Assembly: GCF_900114245.1 (NCBI RefSeq)
Contig: NZ_FOSK01000015.1
Span: 80,974 to 144,973 of the forward strand
DNA length: 64,000 nucleotides
Direction of reading: 5' to 3'
From: Pseudovibrio ascidiaceicola
GTDB lineage: Bacteria > Pseudomonadota > Alphaproteobacteria > Rhizobiales > Stappiaceae
Below the pieces are notes generated by a model, which was not told the DNA's origin, ran no database searches, and was given only the letters and a program-made list of their open reading frames with translations. Each line of letters opens with the position of its first letter. The stretch's first letter is position 1. The position numbers and the translations under genes were made by a program. This document shows positions 8,422-16,841 of this stretch, in pieces.

Positions 8422-8932
8422 GCGGGCTCTCCCCTCTGCGACGAAGTCTAAGTCCTGTTTTTTTCAGGGTTTTTGTCGAAAACAGGACATCATTTCCATT
8501 GCATGATGTCCCTATGAGCGCCTCTATTTCCTTGACTAAAGTCAGACACTCTTCGCGAGTCTTTCCATGCACCATGGCAAAGACATTGTACGGCCATGTG
8601 GGTAGCCATCTTGGGCGCTGATAGCAGTGGGACACAAAGTCCAGAGAACCCATCATTTGTCCAATGCGCTCAACGTCCTCATCAACGATATTCCAGACGG
8701 ACATGCCGTTGGCACGCATGCCAAGGGCGCGATGATTTGGCACAGCCGCAATACGACGAATTGCACCGTTTTCTTTCATGGAAGCGACACGCTCCAACAC
8801 CAGTTCTTCGCTCACGCCAAGCTGATGGGCAATCTGCGCGTAGGGCTCGGAGACAAGCGGCAAGCCTTCTTGCAGCGCAGACACTAGAGCACGGTCAAAT
8901 TCTGAAAATTCTTCGATATTATGCGTGCTCAT
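8357..8932 (-). CDS. nirH: NirH, siroheme decarboxylase subunit
   Basis: A 191-residue Lrp/AsnC-like protein with an N-terminal helix-turn-helix-like half and a C-terminal ferredoxin-fold half. Together with NirD, NirL and NirG homologues it forms the siroheme decarboxylase that converts siroheme to didecarboxysiroheme. MGSLDFVSHCYQR and WPYNVFAMVHGKT are the family motifs shared with the NirL half of NirDL. The start overlaps the nirG stop as ATGA. The last 30 residues (Ser-rich) overlap the nirJ start and are probably a tail without function. Confidence 0.85.
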   Translation of the reverse strand: MSTHNIEEFSEFDRALVSALQEGLPLVSEPYAQIAHQLGVSEELVLERVASMKENGAIRRIAAVPNHRALGMRANGMSVWNIVDEDVERIGQMMGSLDFVSHCYQRPRWLPTWPYNVFAMVHGKTREECLTLVKEIEALIGTSCNGNDVLFSTKTLKKTGLRLRRRGESPRVSSDPLSQSSSGSVSTSTSA

Positions 8933-9417
8933 ACTGGAACCTTAAACTCAATGAAAAACTCGCGTTCTTTCGGGAACAGCCGGACCGGGATTCCGGTCAG
9001 CTCTTCAATGCGTTTCCCGCAACTCTCAATTTCTTCAGGGGTTTCCGTGGCAAGCACGAACCACATGTTCAACTCGTGATCACGCGCATAGTTGTGGGCC
9101 ACCTCCTCCAACGAGTTCACCTGTTCGGTCACCTCGTCATAGCGCTCTTCCGGCACGGCCATGGCACACAGGCAGAACGCCCCGCCCATTTGAGCAATGT
9201 CGAACATAGGCCCGAAACGAGTGAGTATACGCGTCTTAAGCAGCCATTGCAGGCGTTCAAGCAGCAAGTCTTCCGCAATGCTCAGTTCCTCTGCAACCGC
9301 TGCATACGGCTTGGAGACAACCGGTAGACCATCTTGCAAGCGGTTGATCAGCTTGCGGTCCAGATCATCCAGATGCACCTTGGCAGGTTCATTGAGGTGG
9401 GCAATATCTGTGCTCAT
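8929..9417 (-). CDS. nirG: NirG, siroheme decarboxylase subunit
   Basis: A 162-residue NirD/NirG-type Lrp-like protein. VAHNYARDHELNMWFVLATET is the characteristic motif, matching VNHNYLRENDLNIWFVVVER in the NirD half of the next gene. It works with NirH and NirDL in siroheme decarboxylation in the cytoplasm. The ATG at 9417 overlaps the nirDL stop (ATGA), deciding the start against a longer frame. Its own stop overlaps the nirH start in the same way, so the subunits are translationally coupled. Confidence 0.88.
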   Translation of the reverse strand: MSTDIAHLNEPAKVHLDDLDRKLINRLQDGLPVVSKPYAAVAEELSIAEDLLLERLQWLLKTRILTRFGPMFDIAQMGGAFCLCAMAVPEERYDEVTEQVNSLEEVAHNYARDHELNMWFVLATETPEEIESCGKRIEELTGIPVRLFPKEREFFIEFKVPV

Positions 9418-10412
9418 GCACTTACTCCAACACTGCGAGACAGGCGGGCACCACGTTGCTTGAAGCACTTGGTGGAAAACAGCACATCGCTGCTCATCAC
9501 ATGCTGCGTGGCCATGGTAGAGAGCCGGTTGATGACCTCCAGCGCCTCTTCACGACTGTTCGCATGGGTCATGGTGTACAAGTTGTATGGCCAAAGCGGC
9601 ATCTCTCTGTTGCGCTGGTAGCAAAGGCTCACCATCGGGTCAGCAGAGAATGTGGCACCAACGTCATCAATATGCTCATCACGAACATTCCAGACCGTCA
9701 TCGCATTCGCCTTGTAACCGATGGACCGATGCCGCACGACCACACCGAACCGGCGAATGATGCCAGCATCCTGCAGCACCTTCAGCCGTTCAAGCACAGA
9801 GGTTTCCGAGCGACCCAGCTTCAGCGCAATGCGCAGGAACGGGCGGTCCGAGAGCGGAATGCCATCAGACAGCTTTTCCAGCAGGTCGATATCACCCGGT
9901 TCCAGCACCGACATGTCGACAGGAGGAAGCACGGGGGTCTTCTTTTCCAGCCGCTGCTCTGTCAAAGAAAACCCCAGATCTAAATGGAAAGCCTTTTCCA
10001 TCCGAAAAGCATGAACCACCAGATTGGTGTTCTGCTCAATACGGGCGAGCGTGGCCTCTAACGTCGCCCGATCCCGTTCAACAACCACGAACCAGATATT
10101 GAGATCATTCTCACGCAGGTAATTATGATTGACCCCCGACTCATCGTTGATGAGCTGGGCTGCTGTTTCCACAAAGTGTGGAGGTGCAGACACGGCAGCC
10201 AGACAACTCGCGCTCACTGTATTTGGAGCCAGTACCGCGCCAATGCGCGAAATAACGCCATTTGCGACCAGCCGTTCGTAACTGCTGATCGCGTCTAAAG
10301 CGTCCACCCCGGTTTCCCGGGCTATGAGATTGAATGGCTTAGGAACAAGCGGAAAATTATGCTGCCACTTGTCCACCAATACGAGATCAATATCACTCAG
10401 CTGTGCGCTCAT
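9414..10412 (-). CDS. nirDL: NirDL fusion, siroheme decarboxylase subunit
   Basis: A 332-residue fusion of two Lrp-like modules: a NirD-like half (residues 1-160) and a NirL-like half (about 170-332, with MVSLCYQRNREMPLWPYNLYTMTH). A proline-rich linker (KKTPVLPPVD) joins them. In Paracoccus and relatives the same fusion occurs, while pseudomonads keep nirD and nirL apart. It decarboxylates siroheme with NirG and NirH. The ATG at 10412 has GGGGAG upstream; a longer in-frame start at 10490 would overlap nirF and lacks support. A 55-base gap to nirF is the largest inside the core operon. Confidence 0.9.
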   Translation of the reverse strand: MSAQLSDIDLVLVDKWQHNFPLVPKPFNLIARETGVDALDAISSYERLVANGVISRIGAVLAPNTVSASCLAAVSAPPHFVETAAQLINDESGVNHNYLRENDLNIWFVVVERDRATLEATLARIEQNTNLVVHAFRMEKAFHLDLGFSLTEQRLEKKTPVLPPVDMSVLEPGDIDLLEKLSDGIPLSDRPFLRIALKLGRSETSVLERLKVLQDAGIIRRFGVVVRHRSIGYKANAMTVWNVRDEHIDDVGATFSADPMVSLCYQRNREMPLWPYNLYTMTHANSREEALEVINRLSTMATQHVMSSDVLFSTKCFKQRGARLSRSVGVSA

Positions 10413-10467
10413 ATCGCAAACTCCCCAATCGCTCGGGCGGCCAGCGCCGCCCTGGGAAAGCCGGGGG

Positions 10468-11649
10468 CTAAAGCCCCAGCTGGTGTGCACGTGAAGTAAA
10501 GAAGATGCCGCTTGGTTTTTCTGCTGGCAGAACTTCTTTCAGGGAGAAATCCGTTGTGTCGTAGACATGAATTTCATTCTTGTCACGAACGGACATCCAG
10601 ACTTCGTTGCCGCGTGGAGTAAACTCCATATGCAACACGCCCGGTCCCGGTTTCATCGTTTTGATGATCTTGCGTTCCAGAATGTCGATCACCTGAATGG
10701 TGTCGTTGTGTGGAGGCGCAAAATTTACCCAGATCTGACGACCATCAGGACGCGCCATGGCAAACACCGGCTGGCCATGCACTTTCACACGATCAACTTC
10801 AGTGAAATCACGCTCATCCATGAACAGAACTTCGTGGCGACCAATTGCTGGCAGTGCGTACATGCCATTGGCTTTCGCCCAACCTTCCAGATGCGGCATC
10901 TTGTAGACCGGAAGAGGCTCTTCGCCCTTGCCGTATCCATCCATGATGCGCTCAACCGTCAGCGGCTCTTTCCAAAGGTCAACATGGGCAAGACCGTCTT
11001 CACCAAACAGACCAACGATGTAGTGGCGGCCATCACCCGTGACCAGCGCGTCGTACGGGAAAACACCAATGTCTTCGAGTTTGGTAATCTCAGGCTTCAG
11101 GCTCTTGGAATAGTCCAAAATCCATGTTTGCTCACCATCCCAAAGGGAAAAGGCAAAGCGACGGCCGGGCAGATCTACGAGTCCAATGGTCTTCGACTGA
11201 TTGCCCACTTCGTCATAGATCGCAGGCACTTCAGAGACCAGCTCCAGAGTTTCTGCATCAAATATATTCACGCCGCCCGGTTTGTAGTTGGCGACTGCGA
11301 TCAGCTTGCCATCATCAGAGATAGCACCACCGATGGAGTTGCCAGCCTGCATGACGCGGCCGACCAACTTGCCGGTGAGCATATCCACTTTGGACAGGCC
11401 ACCATCGCGGCCAAACACATAGGCGTAGCGCTCATCTCGCGAGTAAACGACGGAGGCGTGTGAGAGATTGCCCAAACCCTCCACCTGAGCCAGCACAGTA
11501 CGGTCTGTGCTTTCGACAATCAGGGCTGTTCCTGTGGCTCGTTCGATAATCAGACCCAGATCGCCCGTGGCGCGCAGGTCGTCAGAACTGGCTGCAGAAG
11601 CAAATAAAAGACCCGCACCTAAGGCTGCGGCAGCAAAAAACGTCTTCAC
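10468..11649 (-). CDS. nirF: NirF, periplasmic heme d1 biosynthesis protein
   Basis: A 393-residue beta-propeller related to the d1 domain of cytochrome cd1, with a Sec-type signal peptide (FFAAAALGAGLLFASAASS) for export. NirF is essential for heme d1 formation and acts late, before or with NirN; its exact reaction is still debated. Signatures seen include GRDGGLSKVDMLTGK, GGVNIFDAETLELV and PGPGVLHMEFTPRGNEVW. The start overlaps the nirC stop as ATGA. The usual length is about 390 residues, so it is complete. Confidence 0.92.
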   Translation of the reverse strand: MKTFFAAAALGAGLLFASAASSDDLRATGDLGLIIERATGTALIVESTDRTVLAQVEGLGNLSHASVVYSRDERYAYVFGRDGGLSKVDMLTGKLVGRVMQAGNSIGGAISDDGKLIAVANYKPGGVNIFDAETLELVSEVPAIYDEVGNQSKTIGLVDLPGRRFAFSLWDGEQTWILDYSKSLKPEITKLEDIGVFPYDALVTGDGRHYIVGLFGEDGLAHVDLWKEPLTVERIMDGYGKGEEPLPVYKMPHLEGWAKANGMYALPAIGRHEVLFMDERDFTEVDRVKVHGQPVFAMARPDGRQIWVNFAPPHNDTIQVIDILERKIIKTMKPGPGVLHMEFTPRGNEVWMSVRDKNEIHVYDTTDFSLKEVLPAEKPSGIFFTSRAHQLGL

Positions 11650-12017
11650 TTGAATGCTCCTGTTTTAAGACCTTCCGCAATGAAGGCCGCTTCAGTTTCG
11701 GTAAGGAAGCCACGCCATGGAGGCATCGCTGTCCCTGGCAGTCCGCCAAGGATCACTTCCTGAATGACATCAGAGTCCATATGCTCCAGATTTTCTGGAA
11801 GAATTGGCCCACCAAGACCGCCCTCAAGCGTCAGACCGTGGCAGGACCCGCAGTCCTGTTGCACGAAATCTGTCAGCTTTTCGCGATCGATAATCTTGAG
11901 AGCCTCTTCGTCGGCGTGAGCTCCGAATGGCGCTCCAGTCAGCAACGGAAGCGCCAGCAACCCAGCCTTCAGAAAAGAACGCAGCGGGTTTTGCGCACTC
12001 CGCTCTGTCTTAGCCAT
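11646..12017 (-). CDS. nirC: NirC, c-type cytochrome of the heme d1 operon
   Basis: A 123-residue periplasmic monoheme cytochrome c: signal peptide (about residues 20-38), heme site CGSCHG, and a C-terminal methionine (GTAMPPWRG) as probable sixth ligand. NirC-type cytochromes accept electrons in heme d1 maturation or donate them to cytochrome cd1. The ATG at 12017 overlaps the nirE end by eight bases and fits a normal NirC length; a longer frame to 12059 is unlikely. Confidence 0.88.
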   Translation of the reverse strand: MAKTERSAQNPLRSFLKAGLLALPLLTGAPFGAHADEEALKIIDREKLTDFVQQDCGSCHGLTLEGGLGGPILPENLEHMDSDVIQEVILGGLPGTAMPPWRGFLTETEAAFIAEGLKTGAFK

Positions 12018-12813
12018 TGATAACCTCCAGATGAGGTCTATCGCCCCATTTTGCCTCACTGCCGGAATAGGATGGCAGCTCCAGAGAGTCTTTCAGACCC
12101 ACAACATCACCAATCATAAACAGTGTAGGCGCTGGTAGTTTAGCGGCCTTGGCCTGCTCACCGATTGTGGTGAGTGTGCCAAACACTTTCTGCTCTTCGG
12201 ATGTGGTGCCCTTCGAGATTGCTACAGCAGGCATATCCGCAGGCATGCCGTGTTCCACCAGCTTGGTAGAAATCTCGGCGATGGCTGCAAGGCCCATGTA
12301 AATCACAAGGGTAGTGTTAGGGTCCGCAAGGCTGGCCCAATCCAGATCGAGGGGTACATCTTTCTGGCAATGCCCGGTTACGTATCTAAGCCCCGTTGCA
12401 AGGCCGCGATGCGTGAGTGGCAGGTTTAGGCTTGAGGCACAGCCTTGCGCAGCTGTGATGCCTGGCACGACTTCATAGTCGACGCCGGCAATGACCAATT
12501 CAGCAGCTTCTTCACTGCCGCGGCCAAAAATAAACGGATCCCCACCTTTAAGGCGCACAACATGCTTACCTTCTTTGGCGAGATCAACGAGTAACTGGTT
12601 GATTTCTTCCTGAGGGATCGGATGGCTCTTTGGCTTCTTTCCGACAGGATAAAGAGCTGTCTTAGGCGGAACCAGATCCATAATTTCCTGAGAGACCAAT
12701 CGATCGTAAACAACGACTTCAGCGTTCTGAATGCGTTTCAGAGCTTTCACTGTCAGGAGATCCGGGTCACCCGGTCCTGCGCCAATCAGACTGACCTTAC
12801 CAATGCCTCTCAT
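12010..12813 (-). CDS. nirE: NirE, uroporphyrinogen-III C-methyltransferase
   Basis: A 267-residue SAM-dependent methyltransferase that converts uroporphyrinogen III to precorrin-2, the entry step to siroheme and heme d1. VSLIGAGPGDPDLLTVKA (residues 7-24), VVRLKGGDPFIFGRG and VPGITAAQGCASSLNLPLTHR are the textbook SUMT motifs. It has no siroheme synthase (CysG) extension. GAGGAA lies eight bases before the ATG. Position at the head of the nir operon distinguishes it from a general cobA. A 10-base gap separates it from the small gene upstream. Confidence 0.92.
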   Translation of the reverse strand: MRGIGKVSLIGAGPGDPDLLTVKALKRIQNAEVVVYDRLVSQEIMDLVPPKTALYPVGKKPKSHPIPQEEINQLLVDLAKEGKHVVRLKGGDPFIFGRGSEEAAELVIAGVDYEVVPGITAAQGCASSLNLPLTHRGLATGLRYVTGHCQKDVPLDLDWASLADPNTTLVIYMGLAAIAEISTKLVEHGMPADMPAVAISKGTTSEEQKVFGTLTTIGEQAKAAKLPAPTLFMIGDVVGLKDSLELPSYSGSEAKWGDRPHLEVING

Positions 12814-12823
12814 AACTCATTCC

Positions 12824-13090
12824 TCAAATCGAAACTGGCGAAAATAGAGGGGCAATCCGAGCCCCTCTGGTGATCTGGAGTGTTGCCGAACCGATGTCTT
12901 TTAAGGTGTTGGAGACATAGACCATGCCCGACGGAGCGATCAGGCGTTCGTCTTTGATGACACTTTCAAACCTGAGAGTGTGGTCATCAAATGCTGCTGG
13001 CTTCTTGCGAGCGCTTACAGCTACGGCGCTGATTGCGCATTGCTGCGCGATACTGGCCAAAAAACGGAGAATTGATTTAAACGACACCAT
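12824..13090 (-). CDS. small hypothetical protein at the head of the heme d1 operon
   Basis: An 88-residue frame ending ten bases before nirE and starting 64 bases after a perfect NNR/Dnr-type box, so it is the likely first gene of the operon. The N-terminal 20 residues are moderately hydrophobic (FLASIAQQCAISAVAVSA), perhaps a signal peptide or membrane anchor; the rest is mixed, with FDDHTLRFESVIKDERLIAPSG. I do not recognise a family. GGAG lies close before the ATG, closer than ideal. Operon position is the main evidence that it is real. Confidence 0.6.
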   Translation of the reverse strand: MVSFKSILRFLASIAQQCAISAVAVSARKKPAAFDDHTLRFESVIKDERLIAPSGMVYVSNTLKDIGSATLQITRGARIAPLFSPVSI

Positions 13091-13153
13091 AAACTCCAAT
13101 CGAGACGAACCTTACCGGCATCGTTATGTAAGCTTGCCCTCTCGCTTCTCACA

Positions 13154-13167
13154 TTGACCATCGTCAA
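13154..13167. promoter_or_regulatory. NNR/Dnr-type box of the heme d1 operon
   Basis: TTGACCATCGTCAA is a perfect TTGAC-N4-GTCAA dyad. It lies 64 bases before the first gene of the leftward nir operon, a spacing that fits a -41.5 activator site. This is the pattern bound by NNR/Dnr and FNR proteins. Confidence 0.8.
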
Positions 13168-13276
13168 GTTATTGTGAGAGCCTCGTGAGTGGTCATAATT
13201 TCTATATATTTCAATAGGTTGATGTGTGTAGAAATTTCACAGAATTGCAACCGGATGTGGTGATATCCCAGCTAAA

Positions 13277-13290
13277 TTGACATAGGTCAC
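13277..13290. promoter_or_regulatory. second FNR/NNR-like box
   Basis: TTGACATAGGTCAC matches TTGAC-N4-GTCAA at nine of ten positions. It sits between the heme d1 operon and the divergent multicopper oxidase gene, 290 bases before the latter, so it could serve a rightward promoter with a long leader. Confidence 0.55.
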
Positions 13291-13544
13291 GCGCAGGCAA
13301 AAAATACGTAGACTTCCCACAAAAAATAATCGTTCTAAAAAGGAGAAAGAGATTCCGTTTCAGGTATTTACTTCCTGACAACGGCAAGTTGGCACCCATC
13401 CAGAGCTGCACGGAGTGCGCGTTTAGGGAATAAACGTAAAGTCAGATCGGAACCGACCTTTTTACCTAACGGTACCTTAACCCCATTGCCAAGCAAAGAT
13501 TCCACCACTCTCCCATCCTCAGTAGGTTGAAACCAAAATCAACA

Positions 13545-13558
13545 AGCACTCGAGTGCT
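13545..13558. promoter_or_regulatory. 14-bp perfect palindrome before the multicopper oxidase gene
   Basis: AGCACTCGAGTGCT is a perfect palindrome ending 21 bases before the start codon, just ahead of the GAGGAA ribosome-binding site. It could be an operator or an mRNA hairpin affecting translation. Confidence 0.4.
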
Positions 13559-13579
13559 GTCTACGTGAGGAACCGCTAC

Positions 13580-15160
13580 ATGAGTGAGGCGAAGCCCTTT
13601 TCCTTTCTGAGCCCTATCAAAAACCCGCCAGCTTACGTAATGGATCCTGAAAAGAAGCATCTGGAAGTCACTCTGGATGTTGAATACGACACCAACAATG
13701 TTTTCAGCTTTGAGAAGCCTCACAACGTCCCAACATACACCCGGGTCTTCACAAGCGATCTCACCAAAGAAGCAGGCAACACGCTGACCGGTCCGACCAT
13801 TGAAATCAGACCGGGGTCAAAACTGCAGATCCACACGCACAACAAGTTGCCTGAACAAGACCAAGCCGAGCCGGATGACATCAACTTCCCCTACGGTTTC
13901 AATAACTACAACATCCATACCCACGGCTTACATGTGACGCCGGAGTCGCCGGGCGATAACGTCTGCATGACCATTCGTCCCGGCGAAGAATACGACTACG
14001 AGTACGACATTCCGGCGGACCACCCACCAGGTGTCTATTGGTATCACCCGCATAAACATGGGTCCGTGGCCCTGCAGGTTGGTAGCGGCATGGCGGGCAT
14101 GATTATCGTGCGCGGCCCGTTTGATGATCAGCTCAAAGAGATGGGTGTTAAGGAATACTGCATGGTGTTCCAGAACATCGCTGTGAACGCTGAAGGCAAG
14201 GTGGAAGACCAGAAGCAGGTCGCCAAGTTCCCTAACAGCGAATACAACATCACGGTCAACAGCCAGTACTGCCCAATCATCAAGGTAAAGCCGGGAGAGC
14301 TGATCAATCTCCGCCTGTTGAACGCAACCACACGCTCATCGATCAACTTCGAGTGCCCCTTCTTCGGGCAGATGTTCATCTACGGGTATGATGGCAACCC
14401 CACAGACAACTACCGCAGACAGGGGGGCATCAGCCTTGCCCCGGCAAACCGCGCGTCTATCCTGCTGAAAATCAGCGAAGCGGCCACTCCGGGCGCGTTT
14501 TATTACGTGCAAAATGACTCGGTCGAGTATCAGTTCATTCCGCACTACAAGTACCACAACAACCCGCCGCTCTTTGCCATTGAAGTGGAGCGCGGCGAAG
14601 AGATCGGTGCCGCAATCTACATGCCAAGCGAACCTGCCGAGCGCACCACCCCGCCGCCGTTCCCGGAAAGCTTGCAGAGCGGTCTGCTGGAACCAATCGG
14701 CCCAGAGGAAGTAACCAACAAACGCACGCTGACCTTTCAGGCAAACACGCTGGACAATCCCGAGAAATACTATCGAGGGGTGAACGTCACCATTGACCAC
14801 GGCCAGTTCGGCGGTTGCGAGGTGGTTAATCACTGGGTCCAGCTGGACGCGGTGGAAGAGTGGACGCTGGAGAACGAAAGCGAGTTTCCGCATCCCATCC
14901 ATATCCATGTGAACCCCATGTATGTCTTTGAAATTCAGGGCGAAGACCCTCTGGATTACACCCTGGAACTCCCGTTCTGGGCAGACACCATTCAGGTTCC
15001 GCCTCATGGTCACGTGAAATTCCGCATGCGGTTCAAAGACTTCGTCGGCAAGTATCCGCTCCACTGCCACCTGCTTTACCACGAGGATGGCGGCATGATG
15101 CAACACGTGAAAGTCGTCAGAGACTTGAAAGAAAAAGACGACTGGAACAACAACCAGTAA
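13580..15160 (+). CDS. multicopper oxidase, three-cupredoxin type, no signal peptide
   Basis: A 526-residue protein with all four copper-ligand motifs: HTHGLH (113-118), HPHKHG (156-161), HPIHIH (438-443) and HCHLLYHEDGGMM (495-507), so the type 1, 2 and 3 coppers should all be present, with methionine as axial ligand. Such enzymes oxidise metals or phenols and reduce oxygen to water. It is too long for the two-domain copper nitrite reductase NirK. No Sec or Tat signal is seen, and an in-frame stop upstream excludes a longer N-terminus, which is odd for the family. GAGGAA precedes the ATG. It is divergent from the heme d1 operon and shares its promoter region; substrate unknown. Confidence 0.88.
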   Translation: MSEAKPFSFLSPIKNPPAYVMDPEKKHLEVTLDVEYDTNNVFSFEKPHNVPTYTRVFTSDLTKEAGNTLTGPTIEIRPGSKLQIHTHNKLPEQDQAEPDDINFPYGFNNYNIHTHGLHVTPESPGDNVCMTIRPGEEYDYEYDIPADHPPGVYWYHPHKHGSVALQVGSGMAGMIIVRGPFDDQLKEMGVKEYCMVFQNIAVNAEGKVEDQKQVAKFPNSEYNITVNSQYCPIIKVKPGELINLRLLNATTRSSINFECPFFGQMFIYGYDGNPTDNYRRQGGISLAPANRASILLKISEAATPGAFYYVQNDSVEYQFIPHYKYHNNPPLFAIEVERGEEIGAAIYMPSEPAERTTPPPFPESLQSGLLEPIGPEEVTNKRTLTFQANTLDNPEKYYRGVNVTIDHGQFGGCEVVNHWVQLDAVEEWTLENESEFPHPIHIHVNPMYVFEIQGEDPLDYTLELPFWADTIQVPPHGHVKFRMRFKDFVGKYPLHCHLLYHEDGGMMQHVKVVRDLKEKDDWNNNQ

Positions 15161-15185
15161 CAGCCCAAGGCAACATCAGGTTCAC

Positions 15186-15851
15186 ATGACTGAGGTACAC
15201 GGCATCAGCCCTAACAACGAGCGGAAGCCAAAGCCAATGCGCAGCTTTTCTCTGAGCCACTTTTTGCTTACCAACCCTGTTGGCTATGGGATGATGCTCG
15301 TGCTTCAGCTGGTTGTGGTGACGCTGATCACCCGACCGGACACCCTTCATGTATTTGAAGTTGCTTTCATTCTCGCCATATTCTTTACAGGCATGGTAAG
15401 CCTGCAAAATGCAGTCATGCCCAGCTATCTCTTCACGTATTTTTGGAGTGGGTTTGTCTATGGCGGGCTTGGCATGATTTTGGGTCACCAGATCGATCTA
15501 TCCATTGACCAGAACCTGGCCATGCAACAAATGAACAGCCTTACGCTGGCTGCTGTTTATCTAAACTGGATGACGCTCATCATGGTGTTCGCCTGCATCG
15601 TGACATGTTTCTTCGCGGACCACTGCAAAGGGCGCCCGAGCTCCAGAAGCGCAAAAATCTTCATACACATCTTCGCCATTTCCATGATGATGTTTGGCGT
15701 TTATGTGGGCCACGCACTCAACTTGATGCTGCACAGGAACACGTTTGACCGGTTCTATCTCCAAGTCCTTTCCATGAGCATCTTCTTTACGATCGGTTAT
15801 TACTGTGCCCTCAAGTGTCACGACTTGTTTCGTGCCAGAGAGAAGGCCTGA
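15186..15851 (+). CDS. integral membrane protein next to the multicopper oxidase
   Basis: A 221-residue protein with about five hydrophobic segments (roughly 35-52, 58-78, 82-102, 118-145, 160-178, 185-205), starting 25 bases after the oxidase gene and almost surely co-transcribed with it. Histidines and cysteines occur near membrane segments (FACIVTCFFADHC, CALKCHDLF), which could bind metal, though this is speculation. I do not recognise the family. It could anchor or serve the signal-less oxidase. Confidence 0.7.
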   Translation: MTEVHGISPNNERKPKPMRSFSLSHFLLTNPVGYGMMLVLQLVVVTLITRPDTLHVFEVAFILAIFFTGMVSLQNAVMPSYLFTYFWSGFVYGGLGMILGHQIDLSIDQNLAMQQMNSLTLAAVYLNWMTLIMVFACIVTCFFADHCKGRPSSRSAKIFIHIFAISMMMFGVYVGHALNLMLHRNTFDRFYLQVLSMSIFFTIGYYCALKCHDLFRAREKA

Positions 15852-15871
15852 GCGGCCTCCTCTCCCTTTGC

Positions 15872-16828
15872 TTACCCAACCTTCTGCGGAGCCGAATATC
15901 GCTTCTCTAGCTGTGCCTGTATCATCTCAAAGACAAAACTGACTGCCCAGTAGATAAGCGCTGCGCTGATCAGCATTTCAAAGTGTTTGAACTCGGAGCG
16001 CCCGAGCGTCCGTGCCAGGTACATAAGCTCCATGATGCCCATGGCAGACACCAGCGAGCTGTCTTTCAGCATGGAGATGAAGTTGTTGCCCGTTGGTGGA
16101 ATGATAATGCGGATTGCCTGAGGCAAAACAACCTTCCACATAATCTGCCAGGGCTGTAGCCCCAGAGCAGCAGCAGCTTCCGACTGCTGCCGTGGAACCG
16201 CCTGTATGCCTGCGCGGAAAATCTCCGTCATGTAGGCCCCGTAACTGAGCGACAGAGCCAGTATGCCGGAGGGGATTGCATCCAGCGTAATACCAAGCTG
16301 CGGCAATCCCAGGTAAATCAGATAAACCTGCAACAACAACGGCGTACCACGAAAAAACGAGACATAGAACGTTGAAGCCGCATAGGCTGGACCTGAGTTG
16401 GACAGACGGGCAAGCGCGCCAACAAATGCCAGCAAACTGGCACAAATGATGGACGCAAACGAGACCAAGAGCGTGTAGAATAGTCCCTTATAAAGCAGGA
16501 TCGGTAACCGCTCGATGATGAACGGAAACGACAGGTCAAACGAGTAGAAGAACCCCAGAAACAGCGCCAGAAGCTGCGCCCAGTAGATCGGCACTTGCAC
16601 CTTCATCGGCAGCTTGGAGACGAACACCACATCTGCTGTGATCACAGCAGAAATCGCAAATGCGGCCAGCACGGAAGCAGTATCAGGGGCCACATCAAGG
16701 TTCAGAAGGGTCGTCAGGTATTGGCCAACGCTGCTCAGGTCAAATGCCATGAGCAACGCTGCCAGTACCGCGAAGAAAGCCAGGCGCCGGGAGGGCGCAT
16801 GACTAAACAGGTTTACGAGCAATGTCAT
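15872..16828 (-). CDS. polar amino acid ABC transporter permease
   Basis: A 318-residue inner-membrane permease of the HisM/GlnP type. The EAA loop that contacts the ATPase is visible as QSEAAAALGLQPWQIMWKVVLPQAIRIIIPP, and YVSFFRGTPLLLQVYLIYLGLP is the family signature. It carries an N-terminal extension of about 95 residues with extra membrane segments not present in short family members. It starts 13 bases after the binding-protein gene. No ATPase gene is adjacent on either side. Confidence 0.88.
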   Translation of the reverse strand: MTLLVNLFSHAPSRRLAFFAVLAALLMAFDLSSVGQYLTTLLNLDVAPDTASVLAAFAISAVITADVVFVSKLPMKVQVPIYWAQLLALFLGFFYSFDLSFPFIIERLPILLYKGLFYTLLVSFASIICASLLAFVGALARLSNSGPAYAASTFYVSFFRGTPLLLQVYLIYLGLPQLGITLDAIPSGILALSLSYGAYMTEIFRAGIQAVPRQQSEAAAALGLQPWQIMWKVVLPQAIRIIIPPTGNNFISMLKDSSLVSAMGIMELMYLARTLGRSEFKHFEMLISAALIYWAVSFVFEMIQAQLEKRYSAPQKVG

Positions 16829-16841
16829 AGGACCAGCCGCA

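Noticed and set aside
13580..15160. Possibility that the multicopper oxidase is a copper nitrite reductase NirK
   Set aside because: It has three cupredoxin domains, 526 residues and the full type 2/type 3 histidine set of oxidases; NirK is a two-domain protein of about 360 residues.
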